37,604 nt of DNA from an uncultured Prochlorococcus sp. (GCA_902572825.1 CACGHD010000015.1:1-37604); one strand, 5' to 3'. Shown: positions 25,811 to 34,856, counted from the stretch's first letter. Numbers and translations: made by a program. The notes: a model not told the origin generated them from the sequence alone.

Positions 25811-26068
25811 ATGTCAAATCCACTAATAAGAGCATCAGATCATTATGTATTATTAGAGCCAGATTCAAAAGAAAAAATCGTATCAAAGCAAGAAGCAATT
25901 TTATGGTTGAAGAATTGGCTTAGTAAGATAGAAACACAAACAATATATCAAAATATAGAGGATCCTGATCAGGGATTTTTTGAAGAATTATTGGAAAGCA
26001 CTTATGAATTAGAAATAAAATTAGGATACGTTATCAAATGGTTTGCAGTAAGAATTGAACCAGATTAA
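25811..26068 (+). CDS. crr7: Chlororespiratory reduction 7 (CRR7) family protein
   Basis: An 85-aa protein similar to the cyanobacterial CRR7 family: SDHYVLLEPDS near the start and a C-terminal STYELEIKLGYVIKWFAVRIE. In plants CRR7 is required for accumulation of the chloroplast NDH complex (subcomplex A); the cyanobacterial role is less clear. No membrane segment. The stop overlaps the end of aroK by 3 bp, and its start is 1 bp from the divergent exported-protein gene. The identification is by remembered pattern. Confidence 0.75.
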   Translation: MSNPLIRASDHYVLLEPDSKEKIVSKQEAILWLKNWLSKIETQTIYQNIEDPDQGFFEELLESTYELEIKLGYVIKWFAVRIEPD

Positions 26069-26622
26069 CTAATTATTTCTTTATGAATTGCATTAATTAT
26101 TTTCATAGCAACTTCTTCAATATTTTCTTTTTTTACTTGAATTCTTAAATCTGCTTGATAATACAAATTTTCTCTAGATTGAAAAATACTCATATATAGA
26201 TCATTTAGATTCTTTCCCTGAAGGAGTGGCCTATTTTCAATTTCATTTTTCAATCTTTCAATTGCTATATCTTTGTCGAGATCTATCCAAACAATTATTC
26301 CCTGTCTTAAGATTCCCCAGTTTTCCGATTTGGTAACTATTCCTCCCCCAGTTGAGATTACTAATGAAGGAATTTTGATAGTTTCTTTAAGGCAGTTTGC
26401 TTCTAGTTCACGGAAATTATCTTCTCCTTCATCATGAAAAATTTGATTAATAGATTTTTTTGCTAATTTCTCTATTAATGCATCTAAATCAATGTATTTA
26501 TACTTCAATAATTCAGCCAGCTTTAAACCAGTTTGTGACTTACCAGAACCCATCATTCCTATTAAAAATATGCTTCTGCCCTTAATAGTATGAAGTGTTT
26601 TTTCGATAATGGATTGTTCCAT
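26065..26622 (-). CDS. aroK: Shikimate kinase
   Basis: A 185-aa shikimate kinase, phosphorylating shikimate in aromatic amino-acid and quinone precursor synthesis. Walker A is GMMGSGKSQTG at about residues 22-32; shikimate-binding DLD at 45-47; FRELEA and STGGGIV follow, and ENRPLLQG carries the lid Arg. Length is normal. It converges on crr7 and diverges from the two-domain PTPS gene, with 50 bp between starts. Confidence 0.95.
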   Translation of the reverse strand: MEQSIIEKTLHTIKGRSIFLIGMMGSGKSQTGLKLAELLKYKYIDLDALIEKLAKKSINQIFHDEGEDNFRELEANCLKETIKIPSLVISTGGGIVTKSENWGILRQGIIVWIDLDKDIAIERLKNEIENRPLLQGKNLNDLYMSIFQSRENLYYQADLRIQVKKENIEEVAMKIINAIHKEIIS

Positions 26623-26655
26623 AAAGACAAAAGCGTATTTAAAACCTTAAGATAG

Positions 26656-26661
26656 TATTAT
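26656..26661 (+). promoter_or_regulatory. Candidate -10 box of the PTPS gene
   Basis: TATTAT lies 11 bp before the ATG at 26673, implying a leader of about 5 nt. No clear -35; TAGTAT overlapping at 26653-26658 is an alternative. Confidence 0.3.
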
Positions 26662-26672
26662 CGCAGACAGGT

Positions 26673-27599
26673 ATGACTTCTACACAATCCAAACCATTAC
26701 ATGGAAAAGGACGTGAATGCGTCATAACTCGACGTGCCTGCTTTAGTTCTAGTCACCGTTATTGGCTTCCTGAAAAAAGCCCAGAAGAAAATTTATCTCT
26801 TTTTGGAAAGTGCAGTATTGCACCAGGTCATGGTCATAATTATGAACTTATTGTTTCAATGGGTGGAGAACTAGACTCTGATGGAATGGTACTTAATCTC
26901 TCTGATGTAAAACACTCTATTAAAGATAAGGTTACTGGACAATTAGATTTTCGTTTTTTAAATGATGTCTGGCCTGAATTTAATGTTAACAATCAAGAGG
27001 GTATACTTCCCACAACTGAAGCATTAGTAAAGGTCATTTGGAATCGTCTGAAGGATGATTTACCTCTTACAAGTCTAAGACTTTATGAAAACCCAAATTT
27101 ATGGTCAGATTATTTTGGAAAAAACATGGAAGCATTTTTAACAGTACAAACTCATTTTGCAGCCGCTCACAGACTTGCAAAAGAAGAGATATCCTTTGAT
27201 GAAAATAAAAAAATATATGGGAAATGTGCCAGAGTTAATGGACATGGTCATAACTATCTTGTCGATATAACTGTAAAAGGGAACATTGATAAAAGAACAG
27301 GAATGGTTTGCGACTTATCTGCCCTCCAAGATATGATTAATGATTTGGTTGTTGAACAACTAGATCATACTTTTCTAAATAAAGACATCGAATTTTTCCA
27401 TAATTGTGTTCCCACTGCTGAAAATATAGCCTTATATATTTCCGATATTCTTAAAAAACCAATACATAACCTTGGTGCAACATTACACAAAATAAGACTC
27501 CAAGAGAGTCCAAATAATGCTGCAGAAATTTATGTTGATCAAAAGTTAACTAATTCATTTAAGTTGAAATTTGAAAATAGTTTAGTCACACAAACTTGA
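26673..27599 (+). CDS. Two-domain 6-pyruvoyl-tetrahydropterin synthase (PTPS/QueD superfamily)
   Basis: A 308-aa protein with two tandem PTPS domains, about residues 17-145 and 155-290. Domain 1 has the zinc ligands H28, H53 and H55 and the catalytic Cys47, in CSIAPGHGH; domain 2 has H166, Cys185, H191 and H193, in CARVNGHGH. The C-x5-HGH spacing is that of canonical PTPS (PTPS-II), not the C-x3-HGH of QueD. Domain 2 keeps the Asp-His relay, D231-H232, while domain 1 has D92-F93, so domain 1 may be impaired or altered. Both keep a pterin-anchoring Glu (E139, E278). It is coupled to a RibD-type reductase gene. Confidence 0.88.
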   Translation: MTSTQSKPLHGKGRECVITRRACFSSSHRYWLPEKSPEENLSLFGKCSIAPGHGHNYELIVSMGGELDSDGMVLNLSDVKHSIKDKVTGQLDFRFLNDVWPEFNVNNQEGILPTTEALVKVIWNRLKDDLPLTSLRLYENPNLWSDYFGKNMEAFLTVQTHFAAAHRLAKEEISFDENKKIYGKCARVNGHGHNYLVDITVKGNIDKRTGMVCDLSALQDMINDLVVEQLDHTFLNKDIEFFHNCVPTAENIALYISDILKKPIHNLGATLHKIRLQESPNNAAEIYVDQKLTNSFKLKFENSLVTQT

Positions 27600-28246
27600 G
27601 TATCCCAAGAGTAATAATTGTTATAGCATCTAGTCTTGATGGGAGAATTGCATTTCCTAGAGGTGGAGAATCGCATCTAGGAAGTGAAGAAGATAAAAAA
27701 ATGTTAAATCAAAACTTATCAATGGTTGACGCCACCATTTTTGGTTTAGGTACTTTAATAGCTCATCAATCAACTTACTTAATTAAAAACCTCAATGATA
27801 ATGACGCAGTAAATATATCAAAAAGCCAACCAATTTCTATAGTTGCTTCAAATAGTAAAAACTTTAACAGTAATTGGAAATACTTTCGTCAACCAATTAG
27901 AAGGTGGCTAATAAGCAAAAGTAAAGTTGATAATTCGTCGAATAATGACTTCGAGAAACAACTCTTTTTCGAAGATTCATGGAAAAAAACTTTAATTTCT
28001 CTCAAAAAACAAGGGATAAATGATTTAGCTCTTTTAGGAGGTGCAAAACTTATAAATTCATTTATAAAAGAGGATCTAATAACAGATATAAAAATTACAA
28101 TAATTCCACGAATTATTGGAGGTAGATATACATGGATCCCTCCAGAACAAACAAGTGCGATTTTTAATCTCGAAAGACTATGGGAAATACAATCAATTAA
28201 AAATTTAATGAATAATGAAATCCATATTCATTACAAAAAAATTTAA
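27596..28246 (+). CDS. RibD C-terminal-type (DHFR-like) reductase
   Basis: A 216-aa reductase domain of the RibD_C family, related to dihydrofolate reductase: IVIASSLDGRIAFPRGGESH at the start, FGLGTLIAH, and DLALLGGAKLINSFIKEDLI. The deaminase half of riboflavin RibD is absent, so it is not a complete RibD. The start is a TTG overlapping the PTPS stop (TTGA); no ATG is near and the conserved strand begins at residue 5. Coupling to PTPS suggests that it may reduce a pterin, which is inference; a stand-alone riboflavin-pathway reductase is the main alternative. Confidence 0.82.
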   Translation: MSIPRVIIVIASSLDGRIAFPRGGESHLGSEEDKKMLNQNLSMVDATIFGLGTLIAHQSTYLIKNLNDNDAVNISKSQPISIVASNSKNFNSNWKYFRQPIRRWLISKSKVDNSSNNDFEKQLFFEDSWKKTLISLKKQGINDLALLGGAKLINSFIKEDLITDIKITIIPRIIGGRYTWIPPEQTSAIFNLERLWEIQSIKNLMNNEIHIHYKKI

Positions 28247-28263
28247 AATAGATTCAATAATAA

Positions 28264-29418
28264 ATGAACCAAACAATACATAAAGTTGAAGTCAAATTGT
28301 CAATTAAGGAAATTTCCAAGGAGATATGGAATGAATTAGCAAATGAAATTAATAATCCATTTTATGAATGGACTTGGATTAAAAACCTTGAGATATCAAA
28401 AAGTGTTTCAAGAGAAACTGGTTGGCAGCCACTATATTTTGTTGCTTTTAAAAATGAAGAGATATTAGGAATTGCCCCACTTTTTTTAAAAAATCATAGC
28501 TATGGAGAATTCATTTTTGACCAATCATTTGCAAGATTGGCTCAAGAGCTGAATTTAAATTATTACCCTAAATTAATTGGAATGAGTCCCTATAGTCCTG
28601 TAAATGGATATCAATTTCTTTATAAAAAAAATAAAGACAAAAAAGAAATTACAAATTTACTGATAAACCATATCGAAAGCTTTGCGATTACAAACAAAAT
28701 TCTAAGTTGTAATTTTTTATATATTGATGAAGGCTGGGGCAACCATCTTAAATCTTTGGGATACTACGAATGGATAAATTCCAGTAGTGAATGGAGGAGT
28801 AATGGAGAAAAAACATTTAATGATTTCCTTTCTAGATTTAACTCTAATCAGAGAAAAAATATAAAAAAAGAGAGGAAATCAATTACTAAACAAGATATTA
28901 AAGTAGAAATTTTTAATGAAGATGATATTAACCAAGAAATCCTAAAAAAAATGCATAATTTTTATGAACAGCATTGTTCGAGGTGGGGAGTTTGGGGAAG
29001 TAAATATCTAACATCTACTTTTTTTGAAACACTGGTTGATAATAAAAAAAATCTTTTACTTTTTAGTGCATCGAAACATGATTCAAATGAAATTTTTGCT
29101 ATGTCGATGTGCGTTAAAAATCAAAACAACTTATGGGGTAGATATTGGGGTAGTCAAGAAGAAATATCTAATTTACATTTTGAATTATGCTATTACCAGC
29201 CAATTGAATGGGCAATAAAAAATAGTATCCATTTGTTTGATCCTGGAGCTGGTGGTAAACATAAAAGAAGGAGAGGTTTTTTTGCAAAAAGTACCGTTAG
29301 CATGCATAAGTGGTTTGACAAAAATATGGAAAATATAATTAGTCCTTGGCTAAATGAAGTGAATAAACAAACCGAAATGGAAATTGATTTTGAAAATAAA
29401 TCTATACCCTTTAAATAA
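28264..29418 (+). CDS. FemAB/GNAT-like acyltransferase (PF04339-like)
   Basis: A 384-aa protein of the FemAB_like (DUF482) group, also annotated peptidogalycan biosynthesis or GNAT acetyltransferase. Visible blocks: NPFYEWTWIKNLE, PLYFVAFKNEEILGIAPLFL, a FNSNQRKNIKKERK segment, SRWGVWGSKYLT and FDPGAGGKHKRRRGF, all typical of this family. No membrane segment. Its substrate is not known; family members transfer amino-acyl or acyl groups. It follows the RibD-type gene by 17 bp and may be in the same transcript. Confidence 0.8.
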   Translation: MNQTIHKVEVKLSIKEISKEIWNELANEINNPFYEWTWIKNLEISKSVSRETGWQPLYFVAFKNEEILGIAPLFLKNHSYGEFIFDQSFARLAQELNLNYYPKLIGMSPYSPVNGYQFLYKKNKDKKEITNLLINHIESFAITNKILSCNFLYIDEGWGNHLKSLGYYEWINSSSEWRSNGEKTFNDFLSRFNSNQRKNIKKERKSITKQDIKVEIFNEDDINQEILKKMHNFYEQHCSRWGVWGSKYLTSTFFETLVDNKKNLLLFSASKHDSNEIFAMSMCVKNQNNLWGRYWGSQEEISNLHFELCYYQPIEWAIKNSIHLFDPGAGGKHKRRRGFFAKSTVSMHKWFDKNMENIISPWLNEVNKQTEMEIDFENKSIPFK

Positions 29419-29477
29419 AAAATTATTTGGCTTTACGAAAGATTATATTAGTACTATGGTTTTATTAACTTCTAAAG

Positions 29478-29864
29478 ATGGATTCTAGTAAAAGTTTAGA
29501 TGAAAAAATAAAGATTGATAATAATCTATCCAACAGATATATAGATTTAGATCCAAATGGTTATTTTATTATCAAAGTAGATTTAGAAGAAAATAAAATA
29601 ATTTTAGAGCACTTTTTAAATAATATTAATGATGACGGATATGCGCTTGACCCAGAAACAAATGAACCAATCAAATGCGACTCTCAAAATAAAAGAGTTA
29701 TTAATGAAGTTTTTAAAGGTATTAGTGCAAAACAGCTTGGAATATTGATCACTGAAGAAAGAAATGACTTAATAACAAGATTCGACCATGCTCTATATTT
29801 AGGTCGGGAACTACAAAAAGCAGAAGAATGTTTATACAAAAAATTACCCTATATCCAAGATTAA
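29478..29864 (+). CDS. DUF4346 family protein
   Basis: A 128-aa protein with the DUF4346 pattern: RYIDLDPNGYFIIKVD at about residues 20-35, EHFLN, and a C-terminal helix ARLGRELQKAE-like segment (HALYLGRELQKAEECL). In other cyanobacteria this domain may stand alone or be fused to others. No catalytic residues known. It lies 59 bp after the FemAB-like gene, and a PetL-like gene follows. Confidence 0.72.
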   Translation: MDSSKSLDEKIKIDNNLSNRYIDLDPNGYFIIKVDLEENKIILEHFLNNINDDGYALDPETNEPIKCDSQNKRVINEVFKGISAKQLGILITEERNDLITRFDHALYLGRELQKAEECLYKKLPYIQD

Positions 29865-29894
29865 GAAATTAAACTAAAAAATCTAATCTTTTCA

Positions 29895-29900
29895 TATGAT
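29895..29900 (+). promoter_or_regulatory. Candidate -10 box for the petL-like gene
   Basis: TATGAT 28 bp before the ATG of the 30-aa ORF, giving a leader of about 22 nt. No clear -35, as is common in this kind of genome. It supports separate transcription of the small ORF. Confidence 0.4.
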
Positions 29901-29928
29901 GTTAAATTAAATAGAAATAAAAAAATTA

Positions 29929-30021
29929 ATGAACATCATTTTCTATTTAGCATTTATAGGTTTTGGTTTTGGAGCTGCTTTCGCATTAGATAAGCTCTTG
30001 AGAGCAGTTAAATTAATTTAA
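29929..30021 (+). CDS. petL: Cytochrome b6f subunit PetL-like peptide, 30 aa
   Basis: The ORF encodes MNIIFYLAFIGFGFGAAFAL followed by DKLLRAVKLI. It has a single membrane helix (residues 3-20) and a basic C-terminus that resembles the end of cyanobacterial PetL (GLRSAKIL type), with matching length (about 31 aa). PetL is a peripheral one-helix subunit that stabilises the cytochrome b6f complex. It is too short for most gene finders' cut-offs. It is convergent with rimO, 5 bp between stops. Another one-helix thylakoid peptide is possible. Confidence 0.62.
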   Translation: MNIIFYLAFIGFGFGAAFALDKLLRAVKLI

Positions 30022-30026
30022 AAAAA

Positions 30027-31391
30027 CTACAAAATTTTAATAGTCTCTCCATACAAATCATATTCATCCGCAAAAGAAATATTTGCTTCAACAAATTTAC
30101 CAATATATTTTTTCAAACCACTTTTATCTTTAACAGATAAAATTACATTTCCGTCAATTTCAGGAGCGAAATTATGGGACCGACCTATTAATTCGTTATT
30201 ATCTGATATTTTTTCTACCAAAATCTTCATTTTTAAACCAACATATGTCTGATTTTTATCTTTAGAGATATTTTGTTGAACTGAAATAACATTATCTTTT
30301 CTTGCCTCTGCAACCTCTGGAGATACTTTATTTGGCAAATGAAAAGCTGCAGTTCCTTCTTCAGGAGAAAAAATAAACACTCCCACATGATCAAATTTAT
30401 GCCTAGCCAAAAATTTGAGAAGATGTTCAAAATGTTCTTTTTTTTCTCCTGGGAAACCAACAATGAGACTAGTTCTTAATACAGCACATGGGATTTCTTC
30501 TCTAATTTTCTCCAAAATTGATTCATTCAAAGAAGCTTGCCAAGGTCTATTCATACTCTTCAGCACATCTGGATGACTATGCTGAAGTGGCAAATCAAAG
30601 TAAGGAACTATATTCTTTGAATCTTTGAAAGCTCTAATAACTTCATCAGTCAAACCTGTTGGATAAGCATAATGTATCCTTATCCAAGGAATTGGAACCT
30701 TAGAAAGCTCATTCAAAAGTTTGGCTAATGATGGTTTTCCATAAATATCTTGACCATAATTGGTTGTTATTTGACTAATTAATATGATTTCTTGAATACC
30801 CTTTTTTGCAAGAATTTTGGCTTCTGAAACTATAGATTCTATTGTTCTACTTCTTTGAGGACCTCTCAATTTAGGAATAATACAAAAAGCGCAATTGTAG
30901 TTGCAACCTTCAGCAATGCGAAGATAAGCAACAAATTTATTTGTATCTACAAAACGAGGCATTTCCTCATCTGCAATAAATTCAGGTATTTTTGAAACTT
31001 CATTAACGATTTCCCCTTTTTCTACTCTGTCTAAAACCTTGGCTATCTTTTGATAATCTCCTGTTCCTACCAAACCTTTTATTTCAGGGATTTCTTTTAT
31101 AAGCTCATCTTTAAAATGTTGAGCCATACAGCCTGCAACTATTACTTCCTTTCCTTGATTTGTATATTCTAGAATTTTTCTAATAGATTCTTCTCTAGCT
31201 GTTTCAATAAAGCTACAAGTATTAACAACAACAACATTTGCTTCATTTATATTGCTGTCCACTTCATAACCCTCTTTATCTAATAAACCTTGCATATGTT
31301 CAGTATCAACAAGATTTTTCTCACAACCAACATGACTGAATGCAATCTTAGATAGTTTTTTTTCTTTTACATTGAGACTATTTTGTTTCAC
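30027..31391 (-). CDS. rimO: Ribosomal protein S12 methylthiotransferase RimO
   Basis: A 454-aa radical-SAM methylthiotransferase that modifies an Asp of ribosomal protein S12. The N-terminal MTTase cluster cysteines are C23, C59 and C88 ([21 protein letters not shown]); the radical SAM cluster is C163-x3-C167-x2-C170; a C-terminal TRAM domain covers about the last 70 residues ([20 protein letters not shown]). [14 protein letters not shown] distinguishes RimO from MiaB. The start is a GTG at 31391, shortly before the conserved region; ribosome site weak. Divergent from the VKOR gene with 105 bp between starts. Confidence 0.94.
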   Translation of the reverse strand: MKQNSLNVKEKKLSKIAFSHVGCEKNLVDTEHMQGLLDKEGYEVDSNINEANVVVVNTCSFIETAREESIRKILEYTNQGKEVIVAGCMAQHFKDELIKEIPEIKGLVGTGDYQKIAKVLDRVEKGEIVNEVSKIPEFIADEEMPRFVDTNKFVAYLRIAEGCNYNCAFCIIPKLRGPQRSRTIESIVSEAKILAKKGIQEIILISQITTNYGQDIYGKPSLAKLLNELSKVPIPWIRIHYAYPTGLTDEVIRAFKDSKNIVPYFDLPLQHSHPDVLKSMNRPWQASLNESILEKIREEIPCAVLRTSLIVGFPGEKKEHFEHLLKFLARHKFDHVGVFIFSPEEGTAAFHLPNKVSPEVAEARKDNVISVQQNISKDKNQTYVGLKMKILVEKISDNNELIGRSHNFAPEIDGNVILSVKDKSGLKKYIGKFVEANISFADEYDLYGETIKIL

Positions 31392-31496
31392 AACTTAAAA
31401 AATAAGAATTAAGAAATTTAAAAAGCATTTCGTATATAACTTTCATGCCAAGATAATATTAGGATAGATAATGTAAATAACAAACTTTCTTTTTGT

Positions 31497-32432
31497 ATGG
31501 CCCTTAAGACTTTAAACAGAAGAAATAAAAAAGATTTGAAATGGCCAAAAATCATAATCGCAATTCTTAGCACTATTGGCATAGTTGATACAGGTTCGAT
31601 TACTTTAAAAAACTGGGGATTATTTACTTCGCTTTCATGCCCAGGTATACAAAATGGTTGTGAAACAGTTTTGAATAGTCCTTGGGGTACTTTATTTGAA
31701 AATAATCAAGTTAATATACCTCTCTCATTAGCTGGATTCATAACATATTTATCAATATTAGTTATCACAATAATACTATCGCTTAATTTAATTTCCCCAA
31801 AAGAAAAACTAAATAAGTTTTTATGGTGGTTAGTATTTCTAATTTCTTGTGCGTCATCAACATTTAGCTTTTTATTGATAAATATAATGTTTTTTAAGAT
31901 TCAAGCATATTGCTTTTTTTGTATACTTTCAGCAATTTTATCGTTTTCTATCTTTATAGTTTCTATGATTGGAGCAAAGTTTGAAAGTAGAGAGCCTATG
32001 ATTTTTAGAGGTTTCGTTGTAGCCATTAGTGTCCTGCTAGGAGGCCTAATCTGGTCAACAAACGTTGACCCCTCTAATGCTATTGATGTTGCAAACCCCA
32101 CTGAAAATGTATCCCCAATAATTACAACTTCAAGCTCTCCCCAGAAGGTAAAGTTTGCAAAATTTTTAAGTAAAAACAATATAGTTATGTATAGTGCATA
32201 CTGGTGCCCGCATTGCCATGATCAGAAACAATTATTTGGTGAGGAAGCAGTTAAAGAATTAAAAGTAGTTGAGTGTGCTAAAGATGGTAAAGATAATGAG
32301 TATGAGCTATGCCAAACGAAAGGAATCACTGGATTTCCTTCTTGGGAAATAAATGGAGAAATTATTAGTGGTACGCGTGACTTAAATGATTTAGCAACAA
32401 AAACCAACTATCAGGGAGATCTTAATTTTTAA
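31497..32432 (+). CDS. VKOR-thioredoxin fusion (LTO1-like disulfide catalyst)
   Basis: A 311-aa thylakoid or plasma-membrane oxidase. The N-terminal VKOR domain (about residues 17-190) has the shuttle cysteines C48 and C55 and the CxxC active site C139-x2-C142 within four to five membrane helices; a linker rich in Ser/Pro/Asn leads to a C-terminal thioredoxin-like domain with WCPHC (C237, C240), cis-Pro in GFPSW, and extra Cys at 260 and 272. Such fusions pass electrons from lumenal proteins to quinones, forming disulfides; the Arabidopsis homologue LTO1 helps photosystem II assembly. Its 3' end overlaps nadB by 11 bp. Confidence 0.9.
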   Translation: MALKTLNRRNKKDLKWPKIIIAILSTIGIVDTGSITLKNWGLFTSLSCPGIQNGCETVLNSPWGTLFENNQVNIPLSLAGFITYLSILVITIILSLNLISPKEKLNKFLWWLVFLISCASSTFSFLLINIMFFKIQAYCFFCILSAILSFSIFIVSMIGAKFESREPMIFRGFVVAISVLLGGLIWSTNVDPSNAIDVANPTENVSPIITTSSSPQKVKFAKFLSKNNIVMYSAYWCPHCHDQKQLFGEEAVKELKVVECAKDGKDNEYELCQTKGITGFPSWEINGEIISGTRDLNDLATKTNYQGDLNF

Positions 32433-34089
32433 TAAATCTTTTTTGAATTTTTTGATTCAACTGTTGTCTAGTATGGCATTCCCAATGTTTTTCTTTTATA
32501 GGGAAATCATCTCTATAATGCCCTCCCCTACTTTCTTCTCTAAATAGACAAGCTTTTAATAAAGTTATGGTGGTTATTTGTCTATTCTTTAAATCAAGTA
32601 AAAGATTTAATGCTCTTCTATTGCGCTCACTAAGTTTTATTTTTTGATCAAATTTTATTTTTTCAAGACTATTTAGTAAATCATTTTTATTTAATATATC
32701 TATATCATTTTGAATGTAATTTAAAAATTTACTCATATTTACCTTATTTCGAGATACACCTAAATTTAACCAACATAGTTTTCTTAGTTCATCAATTTTT
32801 TCAGCAATTATAGAAATTTGATCTTCTTTAGGATCTTCAATATCAAACTCTTGAAATGATCTATCAAATTTTTCACATTTAGAAAGGTCATTCAAAACAA
32901 TTGCAGACATTTTTCTTGCGAAAACAAGACACTCCATCAGTGAATTACTTGCCAGTCTATTTGCACCATGCACACCTGTAGAAGCAACTTCTCCAACGGC
33001 ATATAATCCTTTTCTTGTTGAAGATGCATCTAGATCAGTTTTAACACCTCCCATCCAATAATGAGCTGCAGGAGCTACGGGAATAACCTCATTTAAAGGA
33101 TTAACGCCATAATCCTGACATCGACTTAAGATCGTGGGGAAGCGCTCTACAATCTTTTCTGGGTCAATATACCGAAGATCTAAACCAACATGATCTACTT
33201 TATTATCATGCATATTTTTCATAATTGCTCTACTTACCTGATCTCTAGTAGCTAGATCACGATTTTCAAGATTTTTAACTGGACTTTCACCATTTTTATC
33301 AACTAAAATCGCTCCTTCCCCTCTAAGTGCCTCAGATATTAAGAAGCAAGGTGCACCATAAAATTTTAAAGCTGTTGGATGAAATTGTACGAACTCTAAA
33401 TCTTCTATAGCAGCTCCTGCTTTCCATGCAAGGGCAATCCCTTCACCAGAGGATTGAGCAGGATTTGTTGTATTTGTAAATAAGTGGCCACCCCCACCTG
33501 TGGCCAAAACAACAGCTCTAGATTTAATCCAATATAAATTTGCTCCGTCAAGGACCTGAACTCCTCTACATTCTTTATTTTCAATGAGAAGTTCAGTAAC
33601 TCTTACACCCCTGCAGTGAAGAATATTTTTTTGATTCTCAATATGATCTTCTAAAACTTCAACTAATGCTCTTCCAGTACGATCTTTAACATGTAAGACT
33701 CTTCTTCGTGAATGGGCTGCTTCCAAGGTAGTAGCTAGTTGATCAAAACTTTGATCAAAAATCATCCCTAAATTCTGCAATCTTTCTACACAACCTGGAG
33801 CTTCTTTAACTAGCATTTCTACAGCTTTAAAATCACATAGTCCATCACCTGCTTTTAAAGTATCCTCAGCATGAAGATCAAATGAATCATCTTGTCTAAC
33901 AACAGATGCAATTCCGCCTTGAGCCCATCTACTGGAAGATACCTTACTAGTATTTCTATTTAAAAGAAGCACTTTTAAATTTGAGGGTAATTCAAGACAA
34001 GTCATAAGGCCAGCAGCTCCAGCGCCTATAACGATTACATCCCAATTATTTATTGGTATCGGTTCTTGCGAAAATGGAAGCCTTAACAT
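32422..34089 (-). CDS. nadB: L-aspartate oxidase
   Basis: A 555-aa flavoprotein that oxidises aspartate to iminoaspartate, the first step of NAD synthesis. FAD-binding GAGAAG is at residues 22-27; WAQGGIA, FVQFHPTAL, EALRGEGA and GANRLASNSLMECLVF follow, and the C-terminal helical domain ends with SRGGHYRDDFP. Relatives are succinate dehydrogenase flavoproteins, but the AQGG and HPTAL context with this C-terminus indicates NadB. The ATG overlaps the stop of the DUF3120 gene by 1 bp. nadA and nadC are not in the window. Confidence 0.95.
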   Translation of the reverse strand: MLRLPFSQEPIPINNWDVIVIGAGAAGLMTCLELPSNLKVLLLNRNTSKVSSSRWAQGGIASVVRQDDSFDLHAEDTLKAGDGLCDFKAVEMLVKEAPGCVERLQNLGMIFDQSFDQLATTLEAAHSRRRVLHVKDRTGRALVEVLEDHIENQKNILHCRGVRVTELLIENKECRGVQVLDGANLYWIKSRAVVLATGGGGHLFTNTTNPAQSSGEGIALAWKAGAAIEDLEFVQFHPTALKFYGAPCFLISEALRGEGAILVDKNGESPVKNLENRDLATRDQVSRAIMKNMHDNKVDHVGLDLRYIDPEKIVERFPTILSRCQDYGVNPLNEVIPVAPAAHYWMGGVKTDLDASSTRKGLYAVGEVASTGVHGANRLASNSLMECLVFARKMSAIVLNDLSKCEKFDRSFQEFDIEDPKEDQISIIAEKIDELRKLCWLNLGVSRNKVNMSKFLNYIQNDIDILNKNDLLNSLEKIKFDQKIKLSERNRRALNLLLDLKNRQITTITLLKACLFREESRGGHYRDDFPIKEKHWECHTRQQLNQKIQKRFIKN

Positions 34090-34856
34090 TAAACCAATCC
34101 ACTAAAAGTTGGTTGCAGAATTGCTAAAAGAATAAAAATACCATCAACAATTAATGTCGTTTGAATTACGTAACCAGAAACTAGGAGTGCTTTACCACTG
34201 GTAGTATTAATTGTGCCAGAATCTAAAATTTCTTTTGAAATAAACCAAAGTACAAGAGCAACTAAAACGATAATAGATAATGATTTTATTTGAATAAGAC
34301 TCTCTGAAGTTTTTTGAAGAATCATGGGTGCATTTTCAGAATCAGCTGTAATTACCTGCCTCCATTGATCCATGATTCCGACTAAAAATATTGTAATGTC
34401 GGTAACTGCGGTTCCAAATAAAGAAGAGATATAAAAACTTGAACCTATTTTCCAATTAGTACCAAGTCCAATTAAAGCTAATGGGAGAACTACAGCTTCA
34501 ACAGGTATGTGTAGGATAGGAAATGGGCTTAACCATCCCCAGAACAAACATCCACCAAGCCAACTACCCGATATACCAAGTAATAATGAACTGACAATAA
34601 ACCATTTATTTGATCCTTTCTGATTCAAAACAATTGCCACTAAGACAATAACAAAAGTAAAACAAAGAGCACTTATTGGTTCTAATCTAACCCAAGGGGC
34701 TTGAACAAAAATAGGTAAAATTACAAAAAAAGAAGACCACAATCTTAAGGATATAGGATTTGATAAAAAACTATTTTCGTATGAGTCAACTGTCCTATGG
34801 GATTCATAGTTGAATTTATCTTTTAATTCTAAAGTTTTTGTAATTAATTCTTTCAA
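34089..34856 (-). CDS. DUF3120 multi-spanning membrane protein
   Basis: A 255-aa membrane protein with six or more predicted helices after a charged N-terminus of about 45 residues. The WLGGCLFWGWLSPFPILHIPVEA block and the neighbouring GTNWKIGSSFYISSLFGTAVTD are the best conserved part of the cyanobacterial DUF3120 family. Function is unknown. The frame starts at a TTG (34856) and no ATG follows until far inside, so the true start is uncertain; upstream AACC gives no ribosome site. It overlaps nadB by 1 bp, and a 37-aa ORF lies 18 bp upstream. Confidence 0.78.
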   Translation of the reverse strand: MKELITKTLELKDKFNYESHRTVDSYENSFLSNPISLRLWSSFFVILPIFVQAPWVRLEPISALCFTFVIVLVAIVLNQKGSNKWFIVSSLLLGISGSWLGGCLFWGWLSPFPILHIPVEAVVLPLALIGLGTNWKIGSSFYISSLFGTAVTDITIFLVGIMDQWRQVITADSENAPMILQKTSESLIQIKSLSIIVLVALVLWFISKEILDSGTINTTSGKALLVSGYVIQTTLIVDGIFILLAILQPTFSGLV

